64,000 nucleotides of DNA from Sphingomonas sp. SORGH_AS_0950 (GCF_030818415.1 NZ_JAUTAE010000001.1:1901001-1965000), one strand, 5' to 3'. Counted from the first letter of the stretch, positions 7,357 to 16,192 are shown. Numbers and translations: made by a program. The notes: generated by a model from the letters alone, not told the origin.

Positions 7357-9615
7357 TCAGCGCGCGATGCCGCCCGCCGCCAGCACCGCCAGCGTGACCA
7401 GGTCACCGGCGGTCGAGGTCATCGGCGCGATCTGCACCGGCTTTTCCATGCCGATCAGCATCGGGCCGATCATGCTGTCGCCGCCCAGTTCGCGCAGCAG
7501 CTTGGCCGAGATATTGGCCGACTGGAGACCCGGCATGATGAGAACGTTCGCCGGACCCGACAGGCGCGAGAAGGGGAAGTTCGCCATCTGCTTGGGGTTC
7601 AGCGCGACGTCGGGGGCCATGTCGCCCTCATATTCGAAGCCGACCTGCCGCTTGTCGAGCTCCGCCACGCCGTCGCGGATATTGTCGATCCACTGGCCCT
7701 CGGGATTGCCGAAGGTCGAATAGGACAGGAAGGCCACGCGCGGCTCATGCCCCATGCGGCGCGCCACCGCCGCGGTGCGCTCGGCGATGTCGGCCAGTTC
7801 CTCGGCGGAGGGGCGTTCATTGACCGTGGTGTCGGCGATGAAGACGGTGTGGCTCTGCCCGACGAGCAGGTGGATGCCGAACGGCACCTTGCCGTCGACC
7901 GGATCGATGACCCGACGGATCTCGCGGAAGCTCTGCGCATAGGTGCGGGTGATGCCGGTGATCATCGCATCCGCCATGCCCAGTTGCAGCATGACCGAAC
8001 CGAAGATGTTGCGGTCCTGGTTGATCAGCCGCTCGGCATCGCGCTTCAGGTAACCGCGCCGCTGGAGCCGCTCATAGAGGAAGTCGACCATCTGCGGCAC
8101 CATCTCCGAGGTGCGGCTGTTATGGACTTCATATTCCTTGGGGTTGGTGACGCCCAGCGCGGCCAGACGGTCATAGACGTCGTCGCGCCCGACCAGCACC
8201 GGAATGCCGTAACCACCTTCCTTGAATGCGATGGCGGCGCGCAGCACCACCTCTTCCTCGCCCTCGGCGAACAGCACGCGCTTGGGGTGCGCCTTGGCGC
8301 CCTCATAGGCCAGCGTCAGGACCGAGGTGGTCGGGTTGAGACGCGCGCGCAGCTTCTGGCGATAGGCGTCCATGTCGAGGATCGGCCGCGTCGCCACGCC
8401 CGAATCCATCGCCGCCTTGGCCACCGCCGAGGGGACCAGCTCCATCAGGCGCGGATCGAAGGGCGCGGGGATGATATATTCGGGGCCGAAGCTGTGCTGC
8501 GTGCCATAGGCCAGCGCCACTTCCTCCGGCACACGCTGGCGCGCCAGTTCGGCGATCGCGTTGGCGGCGGCAATCTTCATCTCGTCATTGATGCCGGTCG
8601 CGCGCACGTCGAGCGCGCCGCGGAAGATGAAGGGGAAGCCGATGACGTTGTTGACCTGGTTCGGATAGTCCGACCGCCCGGTCGCGACGATCGCGTCGGG
8701 GCGCGCCGCCTTGGCGAGTTCGGGGCGGATTTCCGGTTCCGGGTTCGCCATCGCGAAGATGATCGGCGAGGGCGCCATGTCCTTGACCATCTCGGGCTTG
8801 AGCGCGCCCGCCGCCGACAGCCCCAGGAACACGTCCGCGCCGTGCAGCGCTTCGGTCAGGGTGCGGCGGTCGGTGACGGCGGCATGCGCCGACTGCCACT
8901 GGTTGATGTCGTCGCGGCCCTGATAGATGACGCCGGTGCGGTCGCACATGATGACATTGTCGTGGCGGACGCCCATCGCCTTCATCAACTCGGTACAGGC
9001 GATCGCCGCCGCGCCCGCGCCGTTGACGACGACCTTGATCTCGTCCAGCCGCCGCTTGGTCAGCAGGCAGGCATTGATGAGCCCCGCCGCGCAGATGATC
9101 GCGGTGCCGTGCTGGTCGTCATGGAAGACCGGGATGTTCATCCGCTCGCGCAGCGTCTGCTCGATGATGAAGCATTCGGGGGCCTTGATGTCTTCCAGGT
9201 TGATGCCGCCGAAGCTCGGCTCCATCAGCTCGATCGCGTCGATGATCCGGTCGACATCCTCGGTCTTCAGCTCGATATCGATCGAGTCGACATCGGCGAA
9301 GCGCTTGAAGAGCACCGCCTTGCCCTCCATCACCGGCTTGGAGGCGAGCGCGCCGAGATTGCCCAGGCCCAGGATCGCGGTGCCGTTGGAGATGACCGCG
9401 ACCAGATTGCCCTTGGCGGTATAGTCATAGGCGGTGGCGGGATCGTCGGCGATGGCCAGCACCGGCACCGCGACGCCGGGCGAATAGGCCAGCGCCAGGT
9501 CGCGCTGCGTCGCCATCGGCTTGGACGCGATGATCTCGATCTTGCCGGGCCGCCCCTCGGAATGGAACAGCAGGGCCTCGCGCTCGGAGAACTGATCGGT
9601 GGGTTCGTCGGTCAT
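7357..9615 (-). CDS. maeB: NADP-dependent malic enzyme, MaeB type
   Basis: Oxidative decarboxylation of malate to pyruvate with NADP, supplying pyruvate and NADPH during growth on C4 acids. The 752-residue length is that of the large MaeB form. Residues 1 to about 430 are the catalytic malic-enzyme part, with ALAYSPGVAVP near 42 and the nucleotide-binding VVNGAGAAAIA near 194. The rest is a phosphotransacetylase-like domain (GITRTYAQSFREIRRVIDP and LLVGQSHTVFIADTTVNERP regions), which in this family is regulatory and not an active Pta. ATG 9613-9615 is the start, with MTDEPTDQFSE following. A strong terminator follows the gene. Confidence 0.95.
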   Translation of the reverse strand: MTDEPTDQFSEREALLFHSEGRPGKIEIIASKPMATQRDLALAYSPGVAVPVLAIADDPATAYDYTAKGNLVAVISNGTAILGLGNLGALASKPVMEGKAVLFKRFADVDSIDIELKTEDVDRIIDAIELMEPSFGGINLEDIKAPECFIIEQTLRERMNIPVFHDDQHGTAIICAAGLINACLLTKRRLDEIKVVVNGAGAAAIACTELMKAMGVRHDNVIMCDRTGVIYQGRDDINQWQSAHAAVTDRRTLTEALHGADVFLGLSAAGALKPEMVKDMAPSPIIFAMANPEPEIRPELAKAARPDAIVATGRSDYPNQVNNVIGFPFIFRGALDVRATGINDEMKIAAANAIAELARQRVPEEVALAYGTQHSFGPEYIIPAPFDPRLMELVPSAVAKAAMDSGVATRPILDMDAYRQKLRARLNPTTSVLTLAYEGAKAHPKRVLFAEGEEEVVLRAAIAFKEGGYGIPVLVGRDDVYDRLAALGVTNPKEYEVHNSRTSEMVPQMVDFLYERLQRRGYLKRDAERLINQDRNIFGSVMLQLGMADAMITGITRTYAQSFREIRRVIDPVDGKVPFGIHLLVGQSHTVFIADTTVNERPSAEELADIAERTAAVARRMGHEPRVAFLSYSTFGNPEGQWIDNIRDGVAELDKRQVGFEYEGDMAPDVALNPKQMANFPFSRLSGPANVLIMPGLQSANISAKLLRELGGDSMIGPMLIGMEKPVQIAPMTSTAGDLVTLAVLAAGGIAR

Positions 9616-9748
9616 GCGCGCGGCCTTCGATGCTGTGGATACTAAGGACGCTACGGCTCTTGAAGGTTTCGGACACGGCTGACAACCCTGTCACGCAGCC
9701 CTTTTGCCGCCCTAGGCAAGTCCGGGCATCAGCCTTATACGTTCATCC

Positions 9749-9934
9749 ATGGAGCATGAGCCGGGCATTTTCGAGCAGCGTGACGAAGCGGCGGAAGCGC
9801 TGTCGCTGGAACGCGCTCGGGCGGATTACGCCGCCGGGCGCTATCATGACCACACCACCGTTTCCGCCTGGCTCCGCACCTGGGGAACCCCGAACCGCAA
9901 ATCGTTTCGCGAATGGCTCAAGTCGTCTGGCTGA
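9749..9934 (+). CDS. Antitoxin of a ParE-type toxin-antitoxin pair
   Basis: A 61-residue acidic protein with the pattern YAAGRYHDHTTVSAWLRTWGTPN, matching the short antitoxins (RelB-like, often annotated simply as antitoxin) that precede ParE/RelE toxins in alphaproteobacteria. The C-terminal W-L-x-x-W-G region is typical of these. Its last 22 bases overlap the toxin start, the usual arrangement for coupled translation. A TTATAC sequence at 9735-9740 is only nine bases before the ATG and no Shine-Dalgarno is seen, so the message may be leaderless; this is uncertain. Confidence 0.78.
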   Translation: MEHEPGIFEQRDEAAEALSLERARADYAAGRYHDHTTVSAWLRTWGTPNRKSFREWLKSSG

Positions 9935-10197
9935 ACGAGGCCCTCGACCAGCTCGATCTCATCGTCGCCTATCTGGAAGCCTTTGATCCCGAGGCCGCCG
10001 CTCGAATCGCGCAGCGACTCGTGGATCTCGGCGAAAGCCTGCGAGACTTTCCTCGCCGTGGCCGTCCCGCTGCGGATGGCACCCGCGAGCTGGTGACGGT
10101 TCCTCCTTACATTCTCAGCTATGACGTGAACGGCGACATCGTATCGATCGTCGGCATCCGCCATGGCGCACGCAATCTGGATTCTCGCCCCCAATGA
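9913..10197 (+). CDS. ParE/RelE-family toxin
   Basis: A 94-residue plasmid-stabilisation-type toxin: VVWLNEALDQLDLIVAYLEAFDPEAAARIAQRLVD, the central FPRRGRPAADGTRELVTVPPYILSYDV and the terminal IVGIRHGARN all match the ParE fold. ParE members poison DNA gyrase, while RelE members cleave mRNA; the family here looks ParE-like, but the target is not shown. It overlaps the antitoxin by 22 bases and its stop TGA (10195-10197) overlaps the mutS start ATG (10194), so the toxin and the mismatch repair gene share a transcript and probably coupled translation. Confidence 0.85.
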   Translation: MAQVVWLNEALDQLDLIVAYLEAFDPEAAARIAQRLVDLGESLRDFPRRGRPAADGTRELVTVPPYILSYDVNGDIVSIVGIRHGARNLDSRPQ

Positions 10198-12782
10198 CCA
10201 CCCCCACCCCGATGATGGCCCAGTATCTGACGCTGAAGGCCGAGGCCGAGGATTGCCTGCTCTTCTATCGCATGGGCGATTTTTTCGAGCTGTTCTTCGA
10301 CGATGCGCGGATCGCCTCGGGCGTGCTCGACATCGCGCTGACCTCGCGCGGGGAGCATGGCGGTGAGAAGATTCCGATGTGCGGCGTGCCGGTCCATGCT
10401 GCGACCGCCTATCTGCAACGGCTGATCAAGGCCGGGCACCGCGTCGCCATCGCCGAGCAGACCGAGACGCCCGCCGAGGCCAAGGCGCGCGGCGGGTCCA
10501 AGGCGCTGGTCGCGCGCGGCATCGTGCGCGTCGTCACGGCGGGCACGCTGACCGAGGAAGCGCTGCTCGACGCCAAGTGCGACAATTGGTGCGTCGCGAT
10601 CGGCGAGGCGGGCGGCGCGGTGGCGCTGGCCGCCGCCGACATCTCGACCGGGCGGTTCGTGGTGATCGACGTGAAGGCGGATGCGCTGGGCGCCGAACTC
10701 GCCCGCCTGGCCGCCGCCGAGGTGGTCGCGGCCGAGAATGCGGCCCATGCCGAAGCGGCCAGCACGCTGCGCCCTTCCGCCACGTTCGACAGCGGCCAGG
10801 GCGAGGATCGGCTCAAGCGACTCTACGGCGTCGCCACGCTGGACGGGTTCGGGCAGTTCAGCCGAGCCGGACTGTCGGCAGCGGGCGGTCTGGTCGCCTA
10901 TCTCGACCACACCGCCAAGGGCGCGCTCCCCTTCCTGCGCCCGCCGGTATTGATGCAGGCGGCTGGAGCCATGGCGATCGATGCGGCGACGCGCGAGAGC
11001 CTGGAGCTGACCCAGACCGCGAACGGCCAGCGCAAGGGCTCGTTGCTCGACGCGGTGGACCGGACGGTGACGGGCGCAGGCGCCCGCGCGCTGGCCGGGG
11101 ATATCGGCGCGCCGTTGATGGACCGCGACGCGATCGAGGCCCGGCTCGACCTCGTGCAGCATTTCCATGACGATGCCGCGCTTCGCGAGCGACTGCGCGC
11201 GGCGCTGCGGGCGCTGCCCGATATCGGCCGTGCGATCGGGCGGATCGCGGCGGGGCGCGGCTCTCCCCGCGATCTGGGACAGTTGCGCGACGGGCTCGAC
11301 GGGGCCTGGGCATTGTCTGAACAGTTGAGCGATGGCCCTCCCCTGTTGCGCGAAACGACGCCGCGCCTGCGCGGGCATGGCGAACTGATCGACCTGCTGC
11401 GCCGCGCGCTCGTCCCCTCGCCCCCCATCGAGGCCAGCGAAGGGGGCTATATCGCGGCGGGTTATGACGTCGCGCTCGACGATCTGCGCGATGCGGGTGC
11501 AGGCGGCCGCCGCGCCATCGCCGCGCTGGAGGCGGAGTTCCGCCAGAAGACCGGGATTGCCGCGCTCAAGATCCGGCATAACGGCGTGCTCGGCTATCAT
11601 GTCGAGGTGCCCGCGCGGTCGGCCGATGCGCTGATGAAGCCGGATTCGGGCTTCACCCACCGCCAGACGCTGGCGGGCGTCGTCCGCTTCAACACGCCCG
11701 AGCTGCACGAGGTCGCCAGCAAGGTCGCGCAGGCCGGTGCCCATGCGCTGGCCGCCGAGGCCGCACATCTGGAGGAACTGACCGCCGCCGCGCTCGCCTC
11801 GCGCGAAGCCATCGCCGCGACGGCGGACGCGCTCGCCCGGCTCGACGTGGCGAGCGGTCTGGCCGAACGCGCGGTCGAGGGCGGCTGGGTGCGGCCCGAG
11901 CTGGTCGACCATAGCTGTTTCGAGGTGACGGGCGGCCGCCATCCGGTGGTCGAGGCGGCGGTGGCGCGCTCGGGAGAGCGGTTCGTCGCCAATGACTGTT
12001 CGCTGTCGGAGGCTTCGCGGCTCTGGCTGGTCACGGGCCCGAACATGGGCGGCAAGTCGACCTTCCTGCGCCAGAACGCCCTGATCGCGGTCTTGGCGCA
12101 GGCCGGCTCCTATGTCCCCGCCACCCAGGCGAAGATCGGGCTGGTCGACCGGCTGTTCAGCCGGGTCGGCGCGTCGGACAATCTTGCGCGCGGGCGCTCC
12201 ACCTTCATGGTCGAGATGGTCGAGACCGCCGCCATCCTGGCGCAGGCGACCCCGCGCAGCTTCGTCATCCTGGACGAAGTGGGGCGCGGCACCTCCACCT
12301 ATGACGGCCTGGCCATCGCCTGGGCGGTGGTGGAGGCGATCCACGAGGATAATCGCTGCCGCTGCCTGTTCGCGACCCATTATCATGAACTGACCCGGCT
12401 GGCGGAACGCTGCGAGGCCCTGTCGCTGCACCATGTCCGCGCGCGCGAGTGGAAGGGCGAGCTGGTCCTGCTGCACGAGGTGTCCGAAGGCCCGGCGGAT
12501 CGCTCCTATGGCCTGGCAGTGGCGCGGCTGGCGGGCATGCCGCCGCCGACGGTCGCGCGCGCAAAGGCGGTGCTCGCCAAGCTGGAGGCGGGCCGGGCCA
12601 AGACCGGCGGGCTGGCGGCGGGGCTGGACGACCTGCCCCTCTTCGCCGCCGCCGCGCAGGCGGAGGAGGAAAAGTGCGACGCGATCCGGGCCGAGGTGGA
12701 GAAGCTGGATGTCGACAGCCTGTCGCCGCGCGAGGCGCTGGATGCACTGTACCGGCTGAAGGCCCTGGCGCGGGAGGGGTAA
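10194..12782 (+). CDS. mutS: DNA mismatch repair ATPase MutS
   Basis: Recognises base mismatches and small loops and starts repair with MutL. At 862 residues it has the normal length. The mismatch-contact motif lies in RMGDFFELFFDDA near residue 26-38, the Walker A GPNMGGKST near 614 and the Walker B ILDEVGRGTST near 691, followed by the His-rich FATHYHEL switch. The N-terminal mismatch, connector, core and clamp regions are continuous. ATG 10194 overlaps the toxin stop; ATG 10212 or 10215 (MMAQYLTLK) are alternative starts. There is no separate promoter spacing after the toxin gene. Confidence 0.97.
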   Translation: MTTPTPMMAQYLTLKAEAEDCLLFYRMGDFFELFFDDARIASGVLDIALTSRGEHGGEKIPMCGVPVHAATAYLQRLIKAGHRVAIAEQTETPAEAKARGGSKALVARGIVRVVTAGTLTEEALLDAKCDNWCVAIGEAGGAVALAAADISTGRFVVIDVKADALGAELARLAAAEVVAAENAAHAEAASTLRPSATFDSGQGEDRLKRLYGVATLDGFGQFSRAGLSAAGGLVAYLDHTAKGALPFLRPPVLMQAAGAMAIDAATRESLELTQTANGQRKGSLLDAVDRTVTGAGARALAGDIGAPLMDRDAIEARLDLVQHFHDDAALRERLRAALRALPDIGRAIGRIAAGRGSPRDLGQLRDGLDGAWALSEQLSDGPPLLRETTPRLRGHGELIDLLRRALVPSPPIEASEGGYIAAGYDVALDDLRDAGAGGRRAIAALEAEFRQKTGIAALKIRHNGVLGYHVEVPARSADALMKPDSGFTHRQTLAGVVRFNTPELHEVASKVAQAGAHALAAEAAHLEELTAAALASREAIAATADALARLDVASGLAERAVEGGWVRPELVDHSCFEVTGGRHPVVEAAVARSGERFVANDCSLSEASRLWLVTGPNMGGKSTFLRQNALIAVLAQAGSYVPATQAKIGLVDRLFSRVGASDNLARGRSTFMVEMVETAAILAQATPRSFVILDEVGRGTSTYDGLAIAWAVVEAIHEDNRCRCLFATHYHELTRLAERCEALSLHHVRAREWKGELVLLHEVSEGPADRSYGLAVARLAGMPPPTVARAKAVLAKLEAGRAKTGGLAAGLDDLPLFAAAAQAEEEKCDAIRAEVEKLDVDSLSPREALDALYRLKALAREG

Positions 12783-13090
12783 GCCGCTCCCGTCTTCCAC
12801 CCCGGCGGAGGCCGGGGTCCAGTTGCGGTGCATTTCCGGAGGCGCAAATGGGTCTGCCTCCCCCGCACCGTCTGGCGCACCATCGACTGGGTGGAACCTG
12901 GGCCCCGGCCTCCGCCGGGGTGCGGGAATGGAGGCATTCCCACCCCCGTTCAGCCTGAGCGAAGTCGAAGGCCACGCCCCATCGCCCCGCCGCGAGCGTC
13001 GCCCATGCACTTCGACTTCGCTCAGTGCGAACGGACGTTGGGAGGGCAGCCGACCAGCAAGCATCCACCCGCCGCCTACCCCAAGGCCCA
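12783..13090. repeat. Intergenic REP pairs (families A and B)
   Basis: The spacer between mutS and ssrA has no gene. It contains two inverted pairs of short palindromes. Family A: CCCCGGCGGAGGCCGGGG-type copies at about 12800-12820 and 12897-12920. Family B: GTTCAGCCTGAGCGAAGTCGA at about 12950-12972 and its inverted relative TTCGACTTCGCTCAGTGCGAA at about 13010-13032. The pair arrangement is like BIMEs of enterobacteria. Confidence 0.7.
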
Positions 13091-13119
13091 GGAAGATTCA
13101 GCTCACCCGAAAATCCGGA

Positions 13120-13480
13120 AAGTGGGGAGCTTCTGTTGCCCGGTGCTCCCCGTACCGCTGGAATCCGATTCTGTTGCCCGGTTCGGTCCAACCGCGCTAT
13201 TTTGGAGTAATCTCAGGCCGTGAGGCCCTCAATTACGCCGCAATCGCGAGTGCTTCGTTATCGTTGGCACTTGTGTGTATGGGCCGTTGCGGTGGTCCCA
13301 TTCCGAACGAAAACAGCGCTTTTCAACACACGTCGATCCTGGTTCGGCCCCGTCAGAAACGGTGTCCAAGTACACCACCTTTTATGGTGGAGCCGCCGGG
13401 TACTGCCCCCGGGTCCGCTGCGTCTATTACTCGCCGCAGTTTATCGTCATAGCCGGGTGAAACCCGGCACGAAGAGATAT
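13120..13480 (-). ncRNA. ssrA: Circularly permuted two-piece tmRNA
   Basis: Rescues stalled ribosomes and tags the nascent peptide. Transcribed on the minus strand: first the acceptor piece, ending in GGCGGCTCCACCA with the CCA at 13385-13387; then a spacer 13352-13384 that is removed; then the coding piece starting GGGGCCGAACC at 13351. GGGGCCG pairs with CGGCTCC and leaves the G3-U wobble that marks alanine tRNA-like domains. The tag frame is at 13233-13268. A closing stem GGGGAGC/GCTCCCC lies at 13124-13151. This split, permuted form is known from alphaproteobacteria. Exact outer ends are estimated. Confidence 0.9.
13233..13268 (-). other. tmRNA proteolysis-tag reading frame
   Basis: Eleven sense codons starting at GCC (13266-13268) encode ANDNEALAIAA and end in TAA (13233-13235). 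The AND start and the hydrophobic-Ala-Ala end are what ClpXP-type proteases recognise. Confidence 0.9.
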
Positions 13481-13544
13481 AGTTAGCCATGCGCGTTTAC
13501 GCAAATGCCTTTCGCTCGCCCCATTTTGGGTCCATGGAAGCGCC

Positions 13545-13976
13545 ATGTTGACCCAGCGGTCCCGTTATGCGTTGCGCGCGATGCTGTTCCTTGCGGAAAT
13601 GCCCGTCGAAGGGCCGCCGACCTCGATGACGCGCATCGCGGCCGAGGCGAATGTGCCGCGCAAGTTCCTGGAACTGATCCTCGCCGATCTGAAGGGCGCG
13701 AATCTGCTCGACAGCCAGCGGGGCAAGATGGGCGGATACCGCCTCGCGCGTTCGGCGCATCTGATCTCGCTGGGCGACATCATCCGCACGATTGAGGGGC
13801 CGCTGGCGCTGGTCCCCTGCGTCAGCCGGACCGCCTATCGCCCCTGCAACGACTGCAAGAGCGAGGCGGACTGCGCCATCCGCCATGCGATGATGCGCGT
13901 GCGCGACGAGACGGCGCGGATCCTCGACGGCACCAGCCTGGCGGATGCCACGGCCAGGAAGCTGGCGGCGGCGTAA
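13545..13976 (+). CDS. Rrf2-family transcriptional regulator
   Basis: A 143-residue winged-helix protein. The N-terminal MLTQRSRYALRAMLFLAE and RIAAEANVPRKFLELILADLKGANLL helices are characteristic of Rrf2 proteins such as IscR and CymR. Four cysteines in the spacing CX8CX2CX5C at about residues 99-117 could bind an Fe-S cluster or zinc; the spacing is not that of IscR. No iron-sulfur assembly genes adjoin it, so it is not the canonical iscR. It is divergent from ssrA. Its target is unknown. Confidence 0.85.
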   Translation: MLTQRSRYALRAMLFLAEMPVEGPPTSMTRIAAEANVPRKFLELILADLKGANLLDSQRGKMGGYRLARSAHLISLGDIIRTIEGPLALVPCVSRTAYRPCNDCKSEADCAIRHAMMRVRDETARILDGTSLADATARKLAAA

Positions 13977-13984
13977 GGCCCCCT

Positions 13985-14110
13985 AACCGCGCCACCCCGG
14001 CGAAGGCCGGGATGAAGTGGCGGCAGCGGGACAAGTTCGCCTCCCACGCAAAGTTGTCACGTCCCACAGCCTTGATGGCAACTGGGCCCCGGCCTTTGCC
14101 GGGGAACACC
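13985..14110. repeat. Family A REP pair between rrf2 gene and mscL
   Basis: Inverted copies ACCCCGGCGAAGGCCGGG (about 13994-14011) and GGGCCCCGGCCTTTGCCGGGG (about 14083-14103) lie between two convergent genes. No gene is seen in the 150-base spacer. Confidence 0.7.
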
Positions 14111-14129
14111 AGCCTTCTGATTGGACCGC

Positions 14130-14582
14130 TCAGGAACGCCGCGCGCGCAGTTCGTCGCGGATCTCGCGCAGCAGCGCGATATCGGTCGGCTCGGCCTTGG
14201 GCTCTTCGGCCGCCTTGGCCTTTTCCTTCTCGAAGAGCGTCGTCGCGCGGTTCACCGTGCGGACCAGCAGGAAGATGATGAAGGCGACGATGACGAAATT
14301 GACCGCCTGGGTCACGAACGCGCCGTAACCGAGCAGCGGCACCCCCGCCTTCTTCAGCGCGGCATAATCGGTCAGCGAGCCCGTATAGCTGGCGGGGATC
14401 GGCCCCATGCGCAGGAAATAGCTGGAGAAATCCAGCCCTCCGAAAATCTTGCCGATCACCGGCATCAGCACGTCGTCGGTCAGCGAGGTCACGATCTTGC
14501 TGAACGCCGCCCCGATGATGACCGCCACCGCCAGGTCGAGGACATTGCCCCGCGCGATGAAGGCGCGAAATTCTTTTAGCAT
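14130..14582 (-). CDS. mscL: Large-conductance mechanosensitive channel
   Basis: Opens under membrane tension to release solutes on osmotic down-shock. The 150 residues include the N-terminal MLKEFRAFIARGNVLDLAVAVIIGAAF (first amphipathic helix and TM1), a periplasmic loop, TM2 (AVNFVIVAFIIFLLV) and a charged C-terminal bundle. I chose ATG 14580-14582 because GGAGGG lies about nine bases upstream; an in-frame TTG six bases earlier is less likely. It is transcribed convergently to the Rrf2 regulator. Confidence 0.95.
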   Translation of the reverse strand: MLKEFRAFIARGNVLDLAVAVIIGAAFSKIVTSLTDDVLMPVIGKIFGGLDFSSYFLRMGPIPASYTGSLTDYAALKKAGVPLLGYGAFVTQAVNFVIVAFIIFLLVRTVNRATTLFEKEKAKAAEEPKAEPTDIALLREIRDELRARRS

Positions 14583-14690
14583 CGCCAACTCCCTCCGTTC
14601 GATGAGCGTTACGCCTATCGTCGCTTTTCCCCTTCGCCAAGCGGGGTCGGCGTCTTATATGGATCGGACAGTTGACGGAGGAATATTCGA

Positions 14691-15284
14691 ATGCGTCGTC
14701 CCGTTCTTGCCCTGACCCCGGTCGTGATGGCCGTCGCCCTGTCCGGCTGCGGCATGAACAGCGTGCCCACGGCGGAGGAAAATGCGAAGGCGAAATGGGC
14801 CGACGTCCAGGCCGCCTATCAGCGCCGCGCCAACCTGATCCCCAACCTCGAAGCGACGGTGAAGGGCGCCGCCGCGTCCGAAAAGGCGATCCTGACCGAT
14901 GTGGTGAACGCCCGCGCCAAGGCGACTTCGGTCCAGGTCAGCGCCGACGACCTGTCCGACCCCGCCAAGATGCAGCAGTTCGCACAGGCCCAGGGCCAGC
15001 TCAGCGGTTCGCTCGGCCGGTTGCTCGCCAATGTCGAGGCCTATCCGAACCTGAAGAGCCAGGACAATTTCCAGACCTTCATGAGCCAGCTCGAGGGCAC
15101 CGAGAACCGCATCAACATCGCGATCCGCGATTATAACGGCGCGGTGCAGGAATATAACACCCGCATCCGCACCTTCCCCGACGCGATCGGTGCGAAGGTC
15201 TTCTATGGCGCCAAGCCGATCACCCCCTATCAGGCGACGACGCCGGGGGCCGAGAACGCGCCCAAGGTGAATTTCGGCAGCTGA
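14691..15284 (+). CDS. LemA-family lipoprotein
   Basis: 197 residues. The signal peptide ends in a lipobox, LSGC, so the mature protein is probably a membrane-anchored lipoprotein. The body is the helical LemA domain, with AAYQRRANLIPNLEATVKG near 42 and NYNGAVQEYNTRIRTFPDA-type residues near the end. LemA function is not settled. It is the first gene of a tight run with two TPM-domain genes, an association common in bacteria. Confidence 0.9.
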   Translation: MRRPVLALTPVVMAVALSGCGMNSVPTAEENAKAKWADVQAAYQRRANLIPNLEATVKGAAASEKAILTDVVNARAKATSVQVSADDLSDPAKMQQFAQAQGQLSGSLGRLLANVEAYPNLKSQDNFQTFMSQLEGTENRINIAIRDYNGAVQEYNTRIRTFPDAIGAKVFYGAKPITPYQATTPGAENAPKVNFGS

Positions 15285-15294
15285 TCGGGCGCCC

Positions 15295-16191
15295 ATGACC
15301 CGGTTCACCCGGTTGCTTCGCCCGGTCCTCGGGCTCTGGCTGATCCTCTGCGCCGTCCCCGTGATGGCGCAGAGCTTTCCCAAGCTCGACGGCCTGGTCG
15401 TCGATGCGGCGAACAAGATCGACCCCGCCACCAAGGCGCAGCTCGAACAGAAGCTGGAGGCGCTGCAAAAGGATACCGGCCGCCAGCTGGTGGTCGCGAC
15501 CATCCCCGATCTTCAGGGTTATCCGATTGAGGATTATGGCTATCGGCTGGGCCGCGCCTGGGGTGTCGGCCTGAAGGATGCGGATAATGGCGCGATCCTG
15601 TTCGTCGCGCCCAATGAGGGCAAGGGCCAGCGCGGCCCCCGGCTGGAGGTCGGACGCGGGCTGGAGCCGATCCTGACCGACGCCTGGTCGTCCCAGATGA
15701 TCCGCACCCTGATGATCCCGCGCCTGCGTGAATCGAGCGACATATCGGGCGCGCTGAATGCGGGCGCGGACGCGGTGATCGCGCAGCTCCGCGCCTCGCC
15801 CGAGGAAGCCCAGGCCAAGGTGGCCGAGGCGGCGAAGCAGTTCGACCGCCAGCACCGGCGCGGCGGCGGCGATTCCAACGGCTTTCCGATCCTGATCGTC
15901 CTGGTCATCTTCATCGGCGGATTCGTCCTGCTGTCCATCCTGCGCCGCAAGCAGGGCCAGCGTTTCCACGATGACGATGACGATGATCGTGGCGGCGGTG
16001 GCGGGCGGCGCGGTGGAGGCGGCTGGCCGATCATTCTCTGGGGTCCCGGCTGGGGCAGCGGTGGCGGATCGGGCGGCGGCTGGAGTTCAGGCGGCTCCGG
16101 CGGCGGCAGCGACGGATCGTGGTTCGGCGGCGGCTTTACCGGCGGCGGCGGGGGCGATTTCGGCGGCGGCGGCGCTTCGGGGGATTGGTGA
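15295..16191 (+). CDS. TPM-domain membrane protein, YgcG-like
   Basis: 298 residues: signal peptide, a TPM (TLP18.3/Psb32/MOLO-1) domain at about 30-175, a single membrane segment near 203-220 (PILIVLVIFIGGFVLLSI), then a His/Asp-rich linker and a long glycine/serine-rich tail of about 65 residues. Secreted TPM domains have been linked to photosystem repair and phosphatase activity, but the bacterial role is unclear. It starts 10 bases after the LemA gene. Confidence 0.88.
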   Translation: MTRFTRLLRPVLGLWLILCAVPVMAQSFPKLDGLVVDAANKIDPATKAQLEQKLEALQKDTGRQLVVATIPDLQGYPIEDYGYRLGRAWGVGLKDADNGAILFVAPNEGKGQRGPRLEVGRGLEPILTDAWSSQMIRTLMIPRLRESSDISGALNAGADAVIAQLRASPEEAQAKVAEAAKQFDRQHRRGGGDSNGFPILIVLVIFIGGFVLLSILRRKQGQRFHDDDDDDRGGGGGRRGGGGWPIILWGPGWGSGGGSGGGWSSGGSGGGSDGSWFGGGFTGGGGGDFGGGGASGDW

Positions 16192-16192
16192 G

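Noticed and set aside
7141..9645. 834-residue plus-strand frame opposite maeB
   Set aside because: Antisense mirror of MaeB; begins in the hairpin element and shows no domain.
10119..13064. 981-residue minus-strand open frame antisense to mutS
   Set aside because: It is a mirror frame of a GC-rich real gene, has Arg/Gln/Asp-rich composition and no recognisable domain, and overlaps MutS along its length.
12823..13486. Several short plus-strand frames downstream of mutS
   Set aside because: They are translations of REP palindromes and of the strand opposite the tmRNA gene; their residues repeat those of the repeats.
14130..14588. TTG start for mscL
   Set aside because: The ATG six bases downstream has a better-spaced Shine-Dalgarno (GGAGGG) and gives the conserved MLKEFRAF start.
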